Positions 61,479-64,000 of a DNA stretch of 64,000 bases are shown here, piece by piece. The notes below the pieces were generated by a model, which worked only from the letters and a program-made list of their open reading frames with translations, did not search any database and was not told the DNA's origin. A program made the position numbers and the translations under genes. The DNA lies in NCBI RefSeq assembly GCF_021390495.1, contig NZ_JAJEJP010000002.1, positions 496,001 to 560,000 of the forward strand, given 5' to 3'. Within the stretch, counting starts at the first letter, position 1. Each line of letters opens with the position of its first letter. The DNA comes from Paraburkholderia sp. ZP32-5. Its GTDB lineage: Bacteria; Pseudomonadota; Gammaproteobacteria; Burkholderiales; Burkholderiaceae.

Positions 61479-62525
61479 CTAAAAGTCGTGGTTGATACCG
61501 ATCGACATGCCGAACTGATTCGAATGCCCGGACGGGTTCAGCTTCAGGTTGCTCACATAGCCGCCGCTGTAGTGCGTGTTGTCGACGTCCGCGTAGAGAA
61601 ACGTGGTCTTCGACAGCAGATACGTGACGCCGGTGATCGCGACATCCTTCTTGCCGTCGATGCCGGCGGTCGTGTTCCTGTCGTCGTAGTACGCGGCGAT
61701 CAGTTCGATGAACGGATTGATCTGATAGCGCAGGCCGCCCCACGTATAACGGTCGACGGTATTGCCGTGCGCCGACGATGTGGCGGTCGAATCGCGCGCG
61801 TAGCCGGCCATCGCCGCGACGGGGCCGAGCTTGTAGGCCGCGCCGAACGTGTAGTGGTTTTCACCGAAGAACGGCGGTGTGCCGGCCACCGCCGACACCG
61901 ATTTGTGCGTGTAGGCGCTGCCGAAACTGAGGCCGCCGATCGCATAGCTGAAGCCGACCGCGCGCACCGCGCCGTCCGCAATGCTGCCGGCGACGCCGCC
62001 TACGCCATAGGCCGCGCGCAGCTTCAGCTTGTCGAACGTGCCGTTGTAGCGGATCACGTTGTCGTCGCGGCCGTTGCCGGCGACGCCGGCCGATGCCGCT
62101 CCGGCGAGCGTGATGCTCAGGTACTGCAGCCGGAACGGTTCGTAGCCCGCGAGCGTGTCGTGCGCGACGGTGTACATGTGGCCGAGATCGACCGAGCCGA
62201 ACGGTCCGCCGATACCGACCTTGTCGGTGCGGTTGAAGATCTTGTTCGCGGTGTTGTCGAGCGCGCCGGTGCCGACGTTGAAGCCGCCTTCGAGGTTGAA
62301 GTGCGCGTTGTAGCCGCCGCCGAGGTCTTCGACACCCTTGAAGCCGAAACGATTCGACTGGTAGGTGCCGGAACCGAGCGACAGTTTCCGTCCGCCGGCG
62401 GGCGTCGTATTGCCGACGTCGCGAAGGCCCGAATCGATCGAGCCGTATAGCGTCACGCTGCTCTGAGCATGAACGGCGGCCGATAGCGGCGCGAGCGCAA
62501 GGGTTGCGAGAAGCAGTTTTTTCAA
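61479..62525 (-). CDS. Gram-negative outer-membrane porin, copy 4
   Basis: The protein has 348 residues with a TTG start at 62525 supported by GGAG 6 bases upstream; the coded N-terminus is MKKLLLATLALAPLSA after initiation. Signal cleavage is at VHAQ-SSVTLYG. SNRFGFKGVEDLGGGYNAHFNLEGGF and the terminal MSIGINHDF with C-terminal Phe mark the porin family. It is upstream of the ABC importer on the same strand and likely serves the same uptake route. The region 62526-62872 holds its promoter and no gene that I can support. Confidence 0.92.
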   Translation of the reverse strand: MKKLLLATLALAPLSAAVHAQSSVTLYGSIDSGLRDVGNTTPAGGRKLSLGSGTYQSNRFGFKGVEDLGGGYNAHFNLEGGFNVGTGALDNTANKIFNRTDKVGIGGPFGSVDLGHMYTVAHDTLAGYEPFRLQYLSITLAGAASAGVAGNGRDDNVIRYNGTFDKLKLRAAYGVGGVAGSIADGAVRAVGFSYAIGGLSFGSAYTHKSVSAVAGTPPFFGENHYTFGAAYKLGPVAAMAGYARDSTATSSAHGNTVDRYTWGGLRYQINPFIELIAAYYDDRNTTAGIDGKKDVAITGVTYLLSKTTFLYADVDNTHYSGGYVSNLKLNPSGHSNQFGMSIGINHDF

Positions 62526-62872
62526 GGTTGTCTCCGACTGGTTTTTTGTACTTTGGGCAATTCGCGTCTGCTGGCATCGCGGACGGAATGGCTCTGACCT
62601 ACTGGGTTGTCAGGCACCTGAGAAACTTCGGGATCCGTGACAACGGCACGAAGGTTCGCCGAAATTAACAACCGTGACTAATACCGATAGGAGACAAGTC
62701 GATGCGTTTTGCTGATAGGGTGAAGAGAGGGCGCAGGGGGTGCCCGGTCCCTTGCCGCGCTGGGGCGCAGTGGAGTGGCGTTTTCGAATTAGGTCAGGGA
62801 CGACCCTGGTGAGAGCGTTGCGGGCGGCGCGTGGACGCGGCTGCGCGAGAGGGGAGGCTCAGGCGGGATGGG

Positions 62873-64000
62873 TCATTCCGCCGAAACCGTACGCAGTGCG
62901 TCGAGTAACGCCAGCATGCCCGGCGACGGTTCGCTGTTGCGCAGCCGCGCAATCCCGATGGTGCGGCGCGTGAGCTTCGCATCCACCGGCACGATCGCCA
63001 GAAGGCCCTGCTGCAATTCATTGCGGAACTGCCGGTGAGACACCAGTGCGAGCCGGTCGCTCGACAGCAGCACCGCGCGCACGATCGTCGGACTATTGGT
63101 TTCGAGCTGCATGATCGGCGGTTCGCTCGATTCGGCGCGAAACGCCCGCTCGAATTGCTCGCGCAGCGGTGTTTCCGCGAGCGGCACGACCCATTCATGC
63201 TGGCGCAGGCTGGCGAGGCTTCGGATCTTTTTCTGCCGCAGCAACGGATGCTGCGCGCGCACCATTACGCTCGGCACGTCGTCGAATAGCGGCTCGTGGA
63301 TCGAGTACGGCTCGCGCTCCTGCGGACGCAGCGCGCCGATGATCATGTGAATGTCGGCGCAACGCAGGCCGACGCTGAGCGTTTCATAAGCGCCGTCGAC
63401 GATCCGGATTCTGAGCCCCGGATGCTTGCGCAAGGTCTGTTCGACCGCGAGCGGCACGATCAGTCCGCTCGACACCGCGGCGCCAACCACGACGACACCG
63501 CCCAGTTCGCCTTGCAGCGACGTGAGTTCTTCGTCCGCGATGCGGATTTCGCCGAGCGCAAGCTTTACGTGCATCAACAGCAGGTTGCCGGGCTCGGTCA
63601 GTTGCGTGCCGCGCGCCGAGCGGCTAAAGAGCGGTACGCCGGCAAGATGTTCGAGCAGATGCAGATTGCGATTGAGGGCCGGCTGCGTCACGCCGACGAT
63701 CGCGGCCGCGGCTTTCTCGCTGCCGCTGCGTGCGACGGCCAGCAGCGCCGCGAGCATTGCCTCGGTGATGGTTTGCGACAGGCGTTCGGCGGCCTGCGCA
63801 TGATGGCGCTTCGATGCGGAGTCCCCGAGGATATTGCTACCGGCGATGTGCAGCTCGTCGAACGCGCGGCTTACACGCCGGTATGCACAGTCACCCGATG
63901 CGGTCAGACGCATGCCCTTGGTGGTGCGCTCGAACAACGCGGCACCGATCGATGCCTCCAGTTGCCGCACCGCGCGGGTCACCGCGGGCTGCGACAGATG
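62873..64000 (-). CDS. LysR family regulator with two winged-helix segments, N-terminus beyond window
   Basis: The frame is open through the right edge, so about 375 residues are seen and the start is missing. At the edge it reads HLSQPAVTRAVRQLEASIGAALFERTTKGMRLTASG, the end of a LysR HTH. After a linker of about 40 residues comes a second HTH, LAALLAVARSGSEKAAAAIVGVTQPALNRNLHLLEHLAGVPLFSRSARGTQLTEPG. The effector domain follows (GVVVVGAAVSSGLIVPLAVEQTLRKHPGLRIRIVDGAYETL). Normal LysR proteins are about 300 residues with one HTH. It lies upstream of the porin/ABC cassette, a likely target. Confidence 0.85.
   Translation of the reverse strand, partial: HLSQPAVTRAVRQLEASIGAALFERTTKGMRLTASGDCAYRRVSRAFDELHIAGSNILGDSASKRHHAQAAERLSQTITEAMLAALLAVARSGSEKAAAAIVGVTQPALNRNLHLLEHLAGVPLFSRSARGTQLTEPGNLLLMHVKLALGEIRIADEELTSLQGELGGVVVVGAAVSSGLIVPLAVEQTLRKHPGLRIRIVDGAYETLSVGLRCADIHMIIGALRPQEREPYSIHEPLFDDVPSVMVRAQHPLLRQKKIRSLASLRQHEWVVPLAETPLREQFERAFRAESSEPPIMQLETNSPTIVRAVLLSSDRLALVSHRQFRNELQQGLLAIVPVDAKLTRRTIGIARLRNSEPSPGMLALLDALRTVSAE

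Noticed and set aside
1-64000. Insertion sequences, integrases, CRISPR arrays, tRNA attachment sites
   Set aside because: None could be found by reading; the module duplication is not flanked by visible mobile-element genes or long terminal repeats.

Overview
The window looks like a piece of a Burkholderia-type betaproteobacterial chromosome or megaplasmid. It has high GC and four porins of the Burkholderia Gram-negative type (mature start AQSSVTLYG). It also has TctABC/Bug transport parts and many LysR and GntR regulators. Almost all of it is catabolic. I see no rRNA, tRNA, CRISPR array, transposase or phage gene. Both edges cut genes: an NnrS-like membrane protein on the left and a LysR regulator on the right.

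Region 1 (about 0.75-18.2 kb) holds two parallel aromatic-degradation modules. Module 1 (965-6673) is alpha/beta hydrolase, Rieske oxygenase alpha and beta, VOC-type extradiol dioxygenase, PotD-like binding protein and a GntR/FCD regulator. Module 2 (7973-18199) has the same parts, but its ring-cleaving enzyme belongs to the unrelated LigB superfamily. It also carries a full PotABC-like ABC transporter, a RidA protein and an FAA-hydrolase-family protein. Neither module has an electron-transfer reductase or a cis-diol dehydrogenase. Sites of the form TTGTnnACAA lie in front of both modules and fit binding by the paired GntR regulators.

Region 2 (about 18.5-45.5 kb) contains four transcription units, each preceded by the same 22-bp element (AATnnGC-N9-TTGT). 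They are: (a) MDR reductase, acyl-CoA ligase, thioesterase, TctB, TctA and a 4,5-dihydroxyphthalate decarboxylase-like protein; (b) two tandem porins; (c) TctC plus a three-part molybdenum hydroxylase (2Fe-2S subunit, Tat-exported Mo subunit, triheme cytochrome c); (d) a split TPP decarboxylase, aldehyde dehydrogenase, HyuA/HyuB and RidA. A LysR gene lies between (b) and (c). A tcuR-tcuA-tcuB tricarballylate-type block lies between (c) and (d). I read this as one uptake-and-catabolism regulon for an unidentified, possibly N-heteroaromatic, carboxylate. This is the most interesting part of the window.

Region 3 (45.8-56.6 kb) has a chemoreceptor, a porin and an AraC regulator. Next comes a tightly overlapped operon: PDR-type reductase, Rieske alpha, Rieske beta, an isochorismatase-fold protein lacking its catalytic residues, and an SDR dehydrogenase. 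A dienelactone hydrolase fused to an NTF2-like domain and another alpha/beta hydrolase follow.

Region 4 (56.7-64 kb, minus strand) has a LysR regulator with two winged-helix segments, a porin, a SsuABC/TauABC-type ABC importer, an FAA-hydrolase-family enzyme and an amidohydrolase, which looks like one more uptake-plus-hydrolysis cassette. All substrate assignments are inference. Family assignments come from motifs read by eye.
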